In this document: positions 8,979 through 18,892 of the stretch, piece after piece | How the letters are laid out: each line of letters opens with the position of its first letter | How positions within the stretch are numbered: the first letter of the stretch is position 1 | Source: Paenibacillus sp. GP183 | GTDB lineage: Bacteria; Bacillota; Bacilli; Paenibacillales; NBRC-103111 | Length of the DNA: 64,000 bases | Reading direction: 5' to 3' | NCBI RefSeq assembly: GCF_900104695.1 | Contig: NZ_FNSW01000001.1 | Location: 3,280,001-3,344,000, forward strand | Translations under genes and position numbers: made by a program | Notes under the pieces: model-generated | What the model saw: the letters and a program-made list of their open reading frames with translations, nothing else | What the model was told of the DNA's origin: nothing | The model's database searches: none

Positions 8979-9833
8979 TTAAGCTTGATTGCTGCTTCCG
9001 AACAATTGAATTTTGGATTTTACAACTTCAACCATGGCTTTCTTGGCTGGGGTTAGATACTTGCGAGGATCATAAACTTTTCCGTCTTTACCAAGAACTT
9101 CGCGGATGGCTTCAGTCATGGCCACTTGGTTCTCTGTGTTCACATTGATTTTGCCTACGCCTGCTTGAATGGATTTGCGAATCATTTCATCCGGCACACC
9201 GGAGCCGCCATGAAGCACCACTGGAACAGGTATAGCACGGGATACTTTCTCAATGATGTCAAAATGAATATTAGGTTCGCCGGCATACATACCGTGAGCA
9301 GTACCCACTGCAATAGCCAGACAATCGACACCGGTCTCTTCATAGAAACGGATGGCTTCTTCCGGTTTGGCCATGTTTGCATTTTCTTCGTCAACGCTGA
9401 TATCGTCCTCAACTCCGCCAATTGTGCCCAGCTCACCCTCTACGGAAACGCCCATAGCGCGAGCGGCTTTAACCACTTCCTTGGTTAAACGGATATTGTC
9501 TTCATAGGAATGATGAGAACCGTCAAACATAACAGAGCTGAAGCCGGCACGGATACATTTCATTGCCACTTCGAAAGAGCTGCCATGATCAAGATGCAAA
9601 GCAATCGGCAAGCCGGATTTTTTAGCTGCCGCTTCCGCAATAGCTACTGTAAATTCGATGCCCATATACTTGAGCGCCCCTTCACTGACTCCATAGATAA
9701 ACGGAGACTTCAGTTCCATGGCAGCTTCCATAATCGCTTGGGCGAACTCCAAATTATTCATGTTGAATTGACCCACTGCGAATTTATTCGCTTTGGCTTG
9801 CGGCAAAAAATCATTCATCGAAACGAGTGGCAT
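8979..9833 (-). CDS. fbaA: class II fructose-bisphosphate aldolase
   Basis: This zinc enzyme cleaves fructose 1,6-bisphosphate in glycolysis. The 284 residues carry the zinc-ligand segments ALHLDHGSS, GTAHGMY and VLHGGSGVPDEM and the N-terminal PLVSMNDF typical of FbaA. The start follows GGAGG. It has its own promoter and lies between spo0F and murA in the conserved order. Confidence 0.97.
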   Translation of the reverse strand: MPLVSMNDFLPQAKANKFAVGQFNMNNLEFAQAIMEAAMELKSPFIYGVSEGALKYMGIEFTVAIAEAAAKKSGLPIALHLDHGSSFEVAMKCIRAGFSSVMFDGSHHSYEDNIRLTKEVVKAARAMGVSVEGELGTIGGVEDDISVDEENANMAKPEEAIRFYEETGVDCLAIAVGTAHGMYAGEPNIHFDIIEKVSRAIPVPVVLHGGSGVPDEMIRKSIQAGVGKINVNTENQVAMTEAIREVLGKDGKVYDPRKYLTPAKKAMVEVVKSKIQLFGSSNQA

Positions 9834-9881
9834 GGTGTTTTTTCCTCCTGCTTTTTCTTTAAATTAAGATGCGATACCGCT

Positions 9882-9927
9882 CTCAGTCATACTGAGTTAT
9901 TATAGCACATAACTTTTCAAATGATAA
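9882..9927 (-). promoter_or_regulatory. fbaA promoter with a palindrome near the start site
   Basis: The -10 TATAAT (9899-9904) has -35 TTATCA (9922-9927) at 17 bp. Directly downstream, at 9882-9896, is the perfect inverted repeat CTCAGT-CAT-ACTGAG, placed over the expected transcription start, where a repressor could act. Confidence 0.65.
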
Positions 9928-9950
9928 CCAAGCCCGCTGCATCGATGCCC

Positions 9951-9976
9951 AAAAAAAAAGATCCTATATAAGGATC
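9951..9976 (-). terminator. terminator of spo0F
   Basis: On the minus strand GATCCT and AGGATC enclose TATAT and are followed by nine T. The stem touches the spo0F stop codon. Confidence 0.8.
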
Positions 9977-10361
9977 ATACAGCAAATCCGCTGCTGGATT
10001 CATTGCCAAGCTGCATATTTACGGCTAATCGGAGTTCATCGATATCAAATGGTTTGGTGAAATGCATAATCGCGCCAAGATCTGTCGCTTCCTTGATCAT
10101 ATCGAGTTCACCATAAGCTGTCATCATGATCACTTTCATCGAGGCATCCATAGCTTTGATATGTCGCAAAATATCCAATCCGTCCATCCCGGGAATCTTC
10201 ATGTCGAGAAGAACCAAATCCGGCGTAACTTTTTTAACGATCTCAAGCGCCAGTTTTCCGCTGGATGCCTGATAGGCGTCATATCCTTCATTGTTAAATA
10301 CTTCCATCAAAAGGATGCGAATACCGTTCTGGTCATCCACGATTAATATTTTTTTCTTCAA
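9975..10361 (-). CDS. spo0F: sporulation response regulator Spo0F
   Basis: This single-domain receiver has 128 residues. It carries phosphate from sensor kinases to Spo0B in the sporulation phosphorelay. Conserved residues are the acidic pair in VDDQNGIR, the phospho-acceptor Asp in [13 protein letters not shown], the Thr in MTAYGELDM and the Lys in FTKPFDIDE. The sequence is very close to B. subtilis Spo0F in these stretches. The start is TTG at 10361, nine bases after GGAGGAGG; the upstream in-frame ATG has no support. A sigma-H-like promoter precedes it. Confidence 0.96.
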   Translation of the reverse strand: MKKKILIVDDQNGIRILLMEVFNNEGYDAYQASSGKLALEIVKKVTPDLVLLDMKIPGMDGLDILRHIKAMDASMKVIMMTAYGELDMIKEATDLGAIMHFTKPFDIDELRLAVNMQLGNESSSGFAV

Positions 10362-10416
10362 ATTTACGTGCCTCCTCCAGTGATAATAGCAATCTCCCAA
10401 GGGCCTGAGAAGTAAA

Positions 10417-10445
10417 CAATTCGCTATCCATTTGGATATTCCTTC
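10417..10445 (-). promoter_or_regulatory. sigma-H-like promoter of spo0F
   Basis: The -35 element GAAGGAATA (10437-10445) fits RnAGGAWWW, and the -10 element AGCGAATTG (10417-10425) fits RnnGAATWW except for the last base, with an 11-bp spacer. B. subtilis spo0F is known to be induced by sigma-H. The match is by eye. Confidence 0.55.
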
Positions 10446-10504
10446 CTGAGAGGAGGTTCAATTTAAGAGTTTTCCAAAATAATGGTTATTACATCATTTG
10501 TAAG

Positions 10505-12221
<1,717 letters not shown>

Positions 12222-12228
12222 ATGCAAT

Positions 12229-12258
12229 AGTTTACTCTGTAGAGAGGTTAACTGTCAA
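12229..12258 (-). promoter_or_regulatory. pyrG promoter
   Basis: A consensus -35 TTGACA (12253-12258), an 18-bp spacer and -10 TAAACT (12229-12234) lie just after the rpoE stop. The GGGC initiation site is seven bases downstream. Confidence 0.75.
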
Positions 12259-12264
12259 GCCAAG

Positions 12265-12843
12265 TTATTTGTCTTCTTCTTCATCGTCTTCAAACGTGGA
12301 TTCCTCATCCGTTTCGTCATCAAGTTCATCCTCGGCTTCCTCTTCCGCATCGTCTCCAATGACGGCATCTCCGAGATCTTCCCCTTCAATCTCCTCGTCC
12401 TCAAAGAATTCGGTATCCTCTTCCGCTTCTTCTTCGGCTTCGAATTCATCCGGTTCCGCGAAGGCATCGTATTCTTCTTCGACTTCTTCCTCGGCAAAAA
12501 TATCGTCGTCGTCCAAATCGTCATCTTCATCGTTGATAATTCTTGGACGCTTGGCGTTACTGACCGCATCATCGGTTTTTTCCACCGGATACCAGCGCTT
12601 CAAACCCCATAAGTTAGTGCCTACGCAAGCAAAACGGCCGTCGATATTAATCTCCGTATATAGTTGAGCGATTACCTGCATAACATCCTGTTCGGATAAT
12701 CCCTTGATCTTTGCAATTTCCGACATCAGGTCACGGTAATAAAACGGCGTGTTTACCGCCTTCAGTAACTCGAACGCCAAATCCACCATAGGCATTTCTT
12801 TTGCCTTTTCATCGGAGATTTTGAGAGTGTAATCGGTAGCCAT
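12265..12843 (-). CDS. rpoE: RNA polymerase delta subunit
   Basis: The 192-residue protein has a HARE-HTH domain (about 14-82, with DLAFELLKAV and LWGLKRWYP). A long Asp/Glu tail follows from about residue 105, nearly free of other residues and somewhat longer than in B. subtilis (173 aa in total). Delta helps RNA polymerase recycle from DNA and raises promoter selectivity. It lies directly upstream of pyrG. Confidence 0.95.
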   Translation of the reverse strand: MATDYTLKISDEKAKEMPMVDLAFELLKAVNTPFYYRDLMSEIAKIKGLSEQDVMQVIAQLYTEINIDGRFACVGTNLWGLKRWYPVEKTDDAVSNAKRPRIINDEDDDLDDDDIFAEEEVEEEYDAFAEPDEFEAEEEAEEDTEFFEDEEIEGEDLGDAVIGDDAEEEAEDELDDETDEESTFEDDEEEDK

Positions 12844-12965
12844 CTATGGCACATCCCTTCAACCTGTATCATGTAATCTTTATTAAGTAAAACCTATTTT
12901 TTCTAAAAATGCAACTACCCGATCTATGTAAAAGAATGCGCAAAAAAAACGAGCACAAAGGAAAC

Positions 12966-13116
12966 AAGCGAAGGTCCCCCTTCGCTTCAGACTGGCGAGA
13001 AAACTCTTGGCCTCAACCGATACCTACGGAAGAGTGATTTGGCTTCTCGGCAATCTCAAGCGAAGGTCCCCCCTCGCTTGTGACTGTATCCTCGGGAAAA
13101 TGAGCTCATTTTCCCG
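12966..13116. repeat. multi-hairpin intergenic element
   Basis: The 444-bp gap between rpoE and the S8 protease holds no gene. It contains two copies of a 22-bp hairpin (12966-12987 and 13058-13079) with arms AAGCGAAGG and CCTTCGCTT (one base differs in copy two). Between them is an inverted repeat pairing CGAGAA...ACTCTT with AAGAGT...TTCTCG. A perfect 24-bp palindrome follows at 13093-13116 (half site CGGGAAAATGAG), and then GAGAC/GTCTC arms at about 13127-13153. It could be a mobile palindromic repeat or a structured RNA; no known family is recognised. Confidence 0.7.
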
Positions 13117-13287
13117 GTTTGAGCAAGAGACACGCACCCCGGTCTCTCTCTTTATCCTATGAATGCCCGGGCGGTTCTGTCACGGCTTCACACCTATTTA
13201 TTTACAAAGAGGCTAAGACACGGTCAGACAAGATGACCTGTACATAAGATGGGGAGATTCCAGTTAGCACCTGAGGGGGAATGAAGT

Positions 13288-14460
13288 TTGGATGCCATCA
13301 ATTTTCTTCGTCAGCTGCACGAAGAGATTGGATCAGCTCAAGGTTCGGCCAAGAAACACATCCTCCATTTCCGAAACCTTAGAGATTACAGGTTATGCAA
13401 AGTTGAGCTGGAGCGTTTGAAAACCTCGCTCTCGGGCTTGTCCTCCGTGCAGGATCTTCAAATTATTCACGCCTTCTCCTGCTCCCTGGATTCCAACCAG
13501 AAGCTAGCTGAAGGACAGTATCCTATCTACATCGAAGAAGATTGCAAAATGAAAGTTCATGACAACCCCTCGCCCAAAAAGGGCAAGCAAGTCCATTCCC
13601 TGAATCAATTGGTAAAATCACCTGTCATTCCTTGGGGTGTTGGGCAGATTAAAGCTCCGGAGGCATGGAAGCAATCGCTCGGCAATCATGTAAGTATAGG
13701 CGTTATTGATACCGGAGTGGATTATAACCATCCCGATCTTCGACAAGCGGTTTCACGCGGGGTTAATCTGATCCATCGGCATTTGCTCCCATTTGACGAC
13801 AACGGGCATGGCACCCATATATCCGGCACGATCGCGGCAGCAGGCAGCGCAAACGGGATTATCGGCGTAGCACCGAGAGCGAACATTCATCCAGTGAAAG
13901 CCTTTGATCAAAACGGAAGCGCTTATGTCTCCGATATCATTGCCGGTATCGACTGGTGCGTGCAAAATAATCTGGATGTCATCAATATGAGCTTCGGCAT
14001 GAAGACCTACAACAAATCATTGGAATTGGCCGTGCTGAATGCCTATCATGCCGGCAAGGTTATCGTCGCTTCGTCCGGAAACGATGGCCATAAGGCCGCG
14101 ATCGATTATCCGGCGCGCTTCCCTCAAGTCGTCTCGGTCGGAGCGATGACGAAGAATAATAAAATCGCCATCTTCAGCAACCGGGGGCGGCGCATTGACG
14201 TCTACGCGCCGGGCGAGCGCGTATATTCCGCTTGGCTCCACGGCGCTTATAACGAGCTGAGCGGCACCTCCATGGCCACGGCTCACGTCAGCGGCGTGAT
14301 TGCCTTAATGCTTTCAATGCGGCCGCGGCTCGCGCCGCTGCAGATCAAAACGATCCTGAGGCGGTATTCCAATTCGCTCAGCAAAAACCGCAAAGTGCGG
14401 TGGCAGCCCGGGCAGCTCAATGCCCGACGCGTGCTGAACGCACTTAATAAGGATAAATAA
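13288..14460 (+). CDS. subtilisin-like serine protease, probably cytoplasmic
   Basis: The 390-residue S8 peptidase has the triad Asp141 (IDTGVDYNHPD), His174 (NGHGTHISG) and Ser328 (SGTSMATAHVSG), with Asn265 in ASSGND for the oxyanion hole. There is no signal peptide or membrane segment. The N-terminal 110 residues may be a propeptide-like or regulatory part. This resembles the AprX/intracellular subtilisin type more than secreted enzymes. The start is TTG after AGGGGGA. The 3' half is clearly more GC-rich than the 5' half. It converges on argS. Confidence 0.88.
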   Translation: MDAINFLRQLHEEIGSAQGSAKKHILHFRNLRDYRLCKVELERLKTSLSGLSSVQDLQIIHAFSCSLDSNQKLAEGQYPIYIEEDCKMKVHDNPSPKKGKQVHSLNQLVKSPVIPWGVGQIKAPEAWKQSLGNHVSIGVIDTGVDYNHPDLRQAVSRGVNLIHRHLLPFDDNGHGTHISGTIAAAGSANGIIGVAPRANIHPVKAFDQNGSAYVSDIIAGIDWCVQNNLDVINMSFGMKTYNKSLELAVLNAYHAGKVIVASSGNDGHKAAIDYPARFPQVVSVGAMTKNNKIAIFSNRGRRIDVYAPGERVYSAWLHGAYNELSGTSMATAHVSGVIALMLSMRPRLAPLQIKTILRRYSNSLSKNRKVRWQPGQLNARRVLNALNKDK

Positions 14461-14525
14461 GCTTAGCGAAGCTTATTTATTTCTAATGAGAAAAGCCCAG
14501 GCGGAGGAACTTAGCCTGGGCTTTT
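14453..14525. terminator. double hairpin between convergent genes
   Basis: The first hairpin (14453-14480) has arms ATAAATAAGCTT and AAGCTTATTTAT around AGCG and includes the protease stop codon. The second (14491-14525) has arms AAAAGCCCAGGC and GCCTGGGCTTTT and works in both directions, serving the protease and argS. Confidence 0.85.
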
Positions 14526-14546
14526 GTTATGGAGAAGCGGCGGATG

Positions 14547-16220
14547 CTACATCCGCTCCGGAGCCGAAACGCCAACGAGGCGGAGCACGTTGGCCAGGGT
14601 CGTGCGCAGCGCGCCCAGCAAGGCGAGGCGCGCCTGGGTTTGCTGTGCGTCGTCGGTGATGACGCGCTCGGCCTTGTAATAGCTATGAAACTGGCTGGCC
14701 AGTTCATAGACATAGCGGATGAGCCGATGCGGAGCGTACTGCTCGGCCGCGACCGCGATCTCTTCGGGCAGCTCGCCCATTTTGCGCAGCAGGTCGAGCT
14801 CCGCTTCCGTGTTTAGGATCGTCAGGTCGATCTGCTGCAAATCCTGGAGCACTATGCCCTGCTCTTCGGCTTGTCGAAAAATGCTGCAGATCCGCGCATG
14901 CGCATATTGTACATAAAAGACAGGATTCTCATTGGACTGCGAAACGGCAAGATCCATGTCGAAATCGAGATGCGAATCCATGCTGCGCATAGTGAAGAAA
15001 TAGCGGATCGGGTCCACGCCAACCTCATCCATCAGTTCTTCCATCGTGACCGCTTTGCCGGTACGCTTCGACATTTTGACTTTTTCCCCGTCTTGGAACA
15101 AGCTGACCATCTGGGCGATCAGCACGGTGAGTGTGTCGGGATCATAGCCAAGAGCCGTCATGGCGGCTTTCATCCGCGGGATATAACCGTGATGGTCGGC
15201 GCCCCAAATGTTGATCAATTGGTCGAACCCTCGCTGATATTTATTGCGGTGGTAAGCAATATCCGGCGTCAAATAAGTGAAGGATCCGTCGTTCTTGATC
15301 AAAACGCGTTCCTTATCATCGCCAAAAGGGGTGGTCCGCAGCCAAGTGGCTCCTTCTTCTTCGAAGATATGTCCTTTTTCCCTTAACTCCTTCAGGACAT
15401 CCGGAATCAATTGGTCCGTATAAATGGAAGTTTCCGAGAACCATTCATCGAACTTCACACCGAATCGAGCCAGATCCCGTTTGATTTTATCGAGCTCTTT
15501 TTCAAGTCCGTAGACGCGAAAATATACCAAGCGCTCTTCATAAGGAAGGGCAGCCAGGCGTTCGCCTTCCTGCTGCAATAATTCGACGGCGAATTGCTTG
15601 ATGTCCTCACCATGATACCCGTCCTCGGGCATGGGAACGTCTTGTCCCATGGCTTGCAAATAACGGGCTTCAATTGACTTGGCCAGATTCATGATTTGAT
15701 TGCCCGCATCATTGATGTAGTACTCTCTGGACACCTCATAGCCTGCAAAATCAAGCACATTGCAAAGGGCATCGCCGACTGCGGCCCCTCTGGCATGCCC
15801 CAAATGCAAGGAGCCGGTAGGATTGGCACTGACGAATTCGACCTGTATTCTTTTCCCTTGGCCTATATGGACTTCACCGTAACGTTCACCCTTGTCCCGA
15901 ACATCCTTGATGATGGAATAAAGGTAGCTTTTGTTCATTGTAAAATTAATAAATCCCGGTCCGGCAATCTCCGCTTCGGCAATACCTGCCTTTTCTTTAC
16001 GAAGATGAGCTACTAGCTGCTCGGCGACTTGCCTTGGATTTTGCTTGGCGATGCGTGAAAGCTGCATGGCTATGTTCGTGGCAAAATCGCCATGCGCTTT
16101 ATCCTTGGGCACTTCCAAGATGATTTCCGGCAGCTGCGAGGCTTCAGCAAGTCCTGCGGAAGCAACAGCTTCAGTAATAGCTTCCTTGAGGGTTGCTTTA
16201 ACTTGATTGAGCACATCCAT
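14547..16220 (-). CDS. argS: arginyl-tRNA synthetase
   Basis: This class I synthetase of 557 residues has the HIGH motif as HLGHARG (about 136) and the KMSKS equivalent KMSKRTGK. It also has the N-terminal Add1 domain ([15 protein letters not shown]) and a DALR anticodon-binding domain at the C-terminus. It charges tRNA-Arg. It starts 4 bp after the ywiB-like gene, so the pair is an operon as in B. subtilis. No T-box leader was seen. Confidence 0.97.
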   Translation of the reverse strand: MDVLNQVKATLKEAITEAVASAGLAEASQLPEIILEVPKDKAHGDFATNIAMQLSRIAKQNPRQVAEQLVAHLRKEKAGIAEAEIAGPGFINFTMNKSYLYSIIKDVRDKGERYGEVHIGQGKRIQVEFVSANPTGSLHLGHARGAAVGDALCNVLDFAGYEVSREYYINDAGNQIMNLAKSIEARYLQAMGQDVPMPEDGYHGEDIKQFAVELLQQEGERLAALPYEERLVYFRVYGLEKELDKIKRDLARFGVKFDEWFSETSIYTDQLIPDVLKELREKGHIFEEEGATWLRTTPFGDDKERVLIKNDGSFTYLTPDIAYHRNKYQRGFDQLINIWGADHHGYIPRMKAAMTALGYDPDTLTVLIAQMVSLFQDGEKVKMSKRTGKAVTMEELMDEVGVDPIRYFFTMRSMDSHLDFDMDLAVSQSNENPVFYVQYAHARICSIFRQAEEQGIVLQDLQQIDLTILNTEAELDLLRKMGELPEEIAVAAEQYAPHRLIRYVYELASQFHSYYKAERVITDDAQQTQARLALLGALRTTLANVLRLVGVSAPERM

Positions 16221-16224
16221 TTGA

Positions 16225-16641
16225 TTATTCCTCCTGAATCACAAGCTTTATCTCATATAATCCTGCAGGCTCCCCTTGCACGATTAAATTATAACTCCAG
16301 CTCACCCAGCCTATGCCGCGGCTCAAATCCGATGACATCCCATGAGTATGCATTTCAAGCTCCAGCCTGCCCTGGTTGGTTTGATAAAATCCAATGCTTC
16401 GCTCTCCAGGCAGGAACGATTGCTCTGACTCCACATCGCCCTGCCGGATTATTCGCACTTGACCCGTTTCCAGCTTAAGCAGAGTCGTTGTACGCCCAAG
16501 CTCCGATTCTGTTTCTTCATAACGAATATAGAAATGCTTCCCTTTCGGGTACAAATCTCCTTGGGCCAACTGCAGGGTTTCCTGCTTCCCCTGCCTGCTT
16601 TCGATTCGGATGCGGACTCTTTGTTTACCTGTGGTTGCCAT
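16225..16641 (-). CDS. ywiB: YwiB family protein (DUF1934)
   Basis: The 138-residue protein is rich in beta strands and fits DUF1934, the small barrel family represented by B. subtilis YwiB, whose function is not known. It is directly upstream of argS (4 bp), the conserved arrangement. The ATG follows GGAG at nine bases. The 318-bp region upstream holds the speB terminator and a TTGACA sequence (16700-16705, minus strand) that may be its -35 box, but no convincing -10 was found. Confidence 0.85.
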   Translation of the reverse strand: MATTGKQRVRIRIESRQGKQETLQLAQGDLYPKGKHFYIRYEETESELGRTTTLLKLETGQVRIIRQGDVESEQSFLPGERSIGFYQTNQGRLELEMHTHGMSSDLSRGIGWVSWSYNLIVQGEPAGLYEIKLVIQEE

Positions 16642-16849
16642 TTAAGATATCTCCGATCCAAGGATAAACGGCTATGCCGTCCTAATGACGAGCGCGTTTG
16701 TCAAGGTTGATGCGAAGCAAGATAAGTTTAGAAAAACTTATAATTTCTTATCAACCCAGAAATCCATAGTCTTATGTGTGGATAGGCAAGTTAGCTATTA
16801 GTTTATATGATACAGGGATTGAATTCAATCTGCTTGTTCTTGATGCAAG

Positions 16850-16892
16850 AAAAAAAACACCATGCGGAGAAAGCCTGGTTCTGCACGGTGTT
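16850..16892 (-). terminator. terminator of the speE-speB operon
   Basis: On the minus strand AACACCGTGC and GCATGGTGTT pair (one G-T) and are followed by eight T. It lies 68 bp after the speB stop. Confidence 0.8.
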
Positions 16893-16959
16893 CCGATATA
16901 TTCTTCCATCATTTAAGGCAGCACCGCCGGAAAATCCGCGGTACGGTTAACTCTTACTC

Positions 16960-17841
16960 TTATGATTTTACCAATCCGATCAAAATCTCGCGAACAAGCT
17001 TCGCTGCAACGATCTGTGTTTGTTCAGAGTGATCATATACCGGCGCAACCTCAACAATGTCGGCCCCCACTACTTTAGCTTCAGAGCCGGCAATGGCATG
17101 AACAGCGGCCAGCAGTTCTTTCGAGGTGATACCGCCCGCTTCAGCAGTACCTGTACCGGGTGCGGCTGACGGGTCGAGCACGTCGATATCGATGGTTAAG
17201 TACACGGGACGGCCAGCAAGCTCCGGCAGCACCTTCTTTAGAGGCTCCAGAACCTCAAAAGGATGGAGATGCAGGTTCTGACGCGCATATTCGAATTCGT
17301 CCCGGGTGCCGGAGCGGATACCGAATTGATAAACATTCTTGCCGCCGATGAGCTCCGCCGCTTTGCGGATCGGTGTGGAATGGGACAACGGCTCTCCTTC
17401 GTACTGCTCGCGAAGGTCGGCATGCGCATCGATATGAATCAGCGCCAGATCCGGATACTTCTGATACACCTCGCGAATGACCGGCCAGGAAACGAGATGC
17501 TCCCCGCCAAGTCCGAGTGGAAACTTGTCCTCACTCAGCAGCCTGCGGATATAATCCCCAATAATTTCGAGGCTTCTTCCGGCATTGCCGAAGGGCAGCG
17601 CCAAATCTCCGGCATCGAAGTAGCTGATGTCTTCCAGACTTTTATTCAGATAAGGGCTGTATTCTTCGAGACCGACCGAAACTTCGCGGATACGGGCGGG
17701 GCCGAATCGGGAGCCTGGGCGGAAGCTGACGGTATAATCCATCGGCATCCCGTAAATGACGGCGCGCGAAGCGGCATAATCAGTAGAGCTGGCAATAAAT
17801 ACATTGCCGGAATAGGCATCATCAAAGCGCAAAAGTCTCAC
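16960..17841 (-). CDS. speB: agmatinase
   Basis: It hydrolyses agmatine to putrescine and urea. The 293-residue ureohydrolase shows the manganese-ligand motifs GGEHLVSWP, HIDAHADLR and TIDIDVLDPSAAPGTGT. It follows speE by 35 bp, so both steps from agmatine to spermidine are encoded together. Length matches B. subtilis SpeB (290). Confidence 0.96.
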   Translation of the reverse strand: MRLLRFDDAYSGNVFIASSTDYAASRAVIYGMPMDYTVSFRPGSRFGPARIREVSVGLEEYSPYLNKSLEDISYFDAGDLALPFGNAGRSLEIIGDYIRRLLSEDKFPLGLGGEHLVSWPVIREVYQKYPDLALIHIDAHADLREQYEGEPLSHSTPIRKAAELIGGKNVYQFGIRSGTRDEFEYARQNLHLHPFEVLEPLKKVLPELAGRPVYLTIDIDVLDPSAAPGTGTAEAGGITSKELLAAVHAIAGSEAKVVGADIVEVAPVYDHSEQTQIVAAKLVREILIGLVKS

Positions 17842-17876
17842 ATCCTTTATTTATTTACAGGGCTCACGATTCAACC

Positions 17877-18704
17877 TTACTTCACTAGATCCTCAACGAA
17901 TTTGGGCAATGCGAATGCAGCTTTATGCAGGCGTGGCGAGTAGTATTTGGTTGTAAATTCAGGGATGGAAGCTTCCTCTACCTGAAGCGGATCATATACT
18001 TTACTCCCCATGGTGAAGGTCCAAAGCCCGCTAGGGTAAGTCGGAATATTAGCCGCATACACGCGTACGATCGGGAAGATTTCCTTTACATCGCGGTTAA
18101 CGGTTTGAATCAGATCCGCTTTAAACCAGGGATTATCGGTTTGCGCGACAAACATGCCGTCCTCTTTTAACGCATCATAGATGCCTTGGTAAAAGCCCTT
18201 GGAGAACAGTTCTACTGCCGGCCCAACCGGTTCCGTGGAGTCGACCATAATGAGATCGTATGTGTTTTTGTGATCGTGGATATGCATGTACCCGTCATTT
18301 ACAATGACCTCAACGCGTGGGTTATCCAGTTCACCGGCGATCGTCGGAAGGTATTTCTTGGAATACTCGATGACTTTGCCGTCAATATCGACAAGCACTG
18401 CTTTTTCCACTTTCGGATGCTTCATAATTTCACGGATGACTCCGCCGTCTCCCCCGCCTACTACGAGAACGTGCTTTGGATTCGGATGTGTAACCAGCGC
18501 TGGATGTGCCACCATTTCATGATAAACAAATTCATCCTTCACTGTAGTCATGACCATGCCGTCCAAAGTCAGCATCGTGCCCCATTCCACTGTATCGATC
18601 ATAGCCAGATCCTGAAAAGCCGTTTGTTCTCTGACAAAGGTTTCTTTGATTCTCGCCGTTATGCCGTAGTTATCGGTTTGTTTTTCCGTGTACCACAATT
18701 CCAT
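17877..18704 (-). CDS. speE: spermidine synthase
   Basis: This aminopropyltransferase of 275 residues makes spermidine from putrescine and decarboxylated SAM. Motifs are ELWYTEKQT at the N-terminus, [15 protein letters not shown] for the cofactor and DSTEPVGPA in the active site. The second ATG (18704) is chosen: GAGG is seven bases from it but only one from the first, and it matches the B. subtilis start. It forms an operon with speB. Confidence 0.95.
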   Translation of the reverse strand: MELWYTEKQTDNYGITARIKETFVREQTAFQDLAMIDTVEWGTMLTLDGMVMTTVKDEFVYHEMVAHPALVTHPNPKHVLVVGGGDGGVIREIMKHPKVEKAVLVDIDGKVIEYSKKYLPTIAGELDNPRVEVIVNDGYMHIHDHKNTYDLIMVDSTEPVGPAVELFSKGFYQGIYDALKEDGMFVAQTDNPWFKADLIQTVNRDVKEIFPIVRVYAANIPTYPSGLWTFTMGSKVYDPLQVEEASIPEFTTKYYSPRLHKAAFALPKFVEDLVK

Positions 18705-18892
18705 GTCCATTCCTCATCTCATCCTTATTCTTCACAAACTGTATTATAGTAGATTGCCCCCAAAATGCAAGATTTACTGACTCCCTGCCCATTTGTAAAA
18801 ATAAATGTTCATTCTCCTTGTTTGATTGAATAGAGGACCCCAACCTTTTCCATACTGGTTAATAAGGTTTCCCCAAGGAAAGGAGGTCCGTT

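Noticed and set aside
12960-13080. T-box-like motif (GGGGGGACC) in the rpoE-protease gap
   Set aside because: The T-box core AGGGTGGNACCGCG and specifier stem are absent, and no synthetase or amino acid gene follows; the GGGGACC is part of a simple repeated hairpin.
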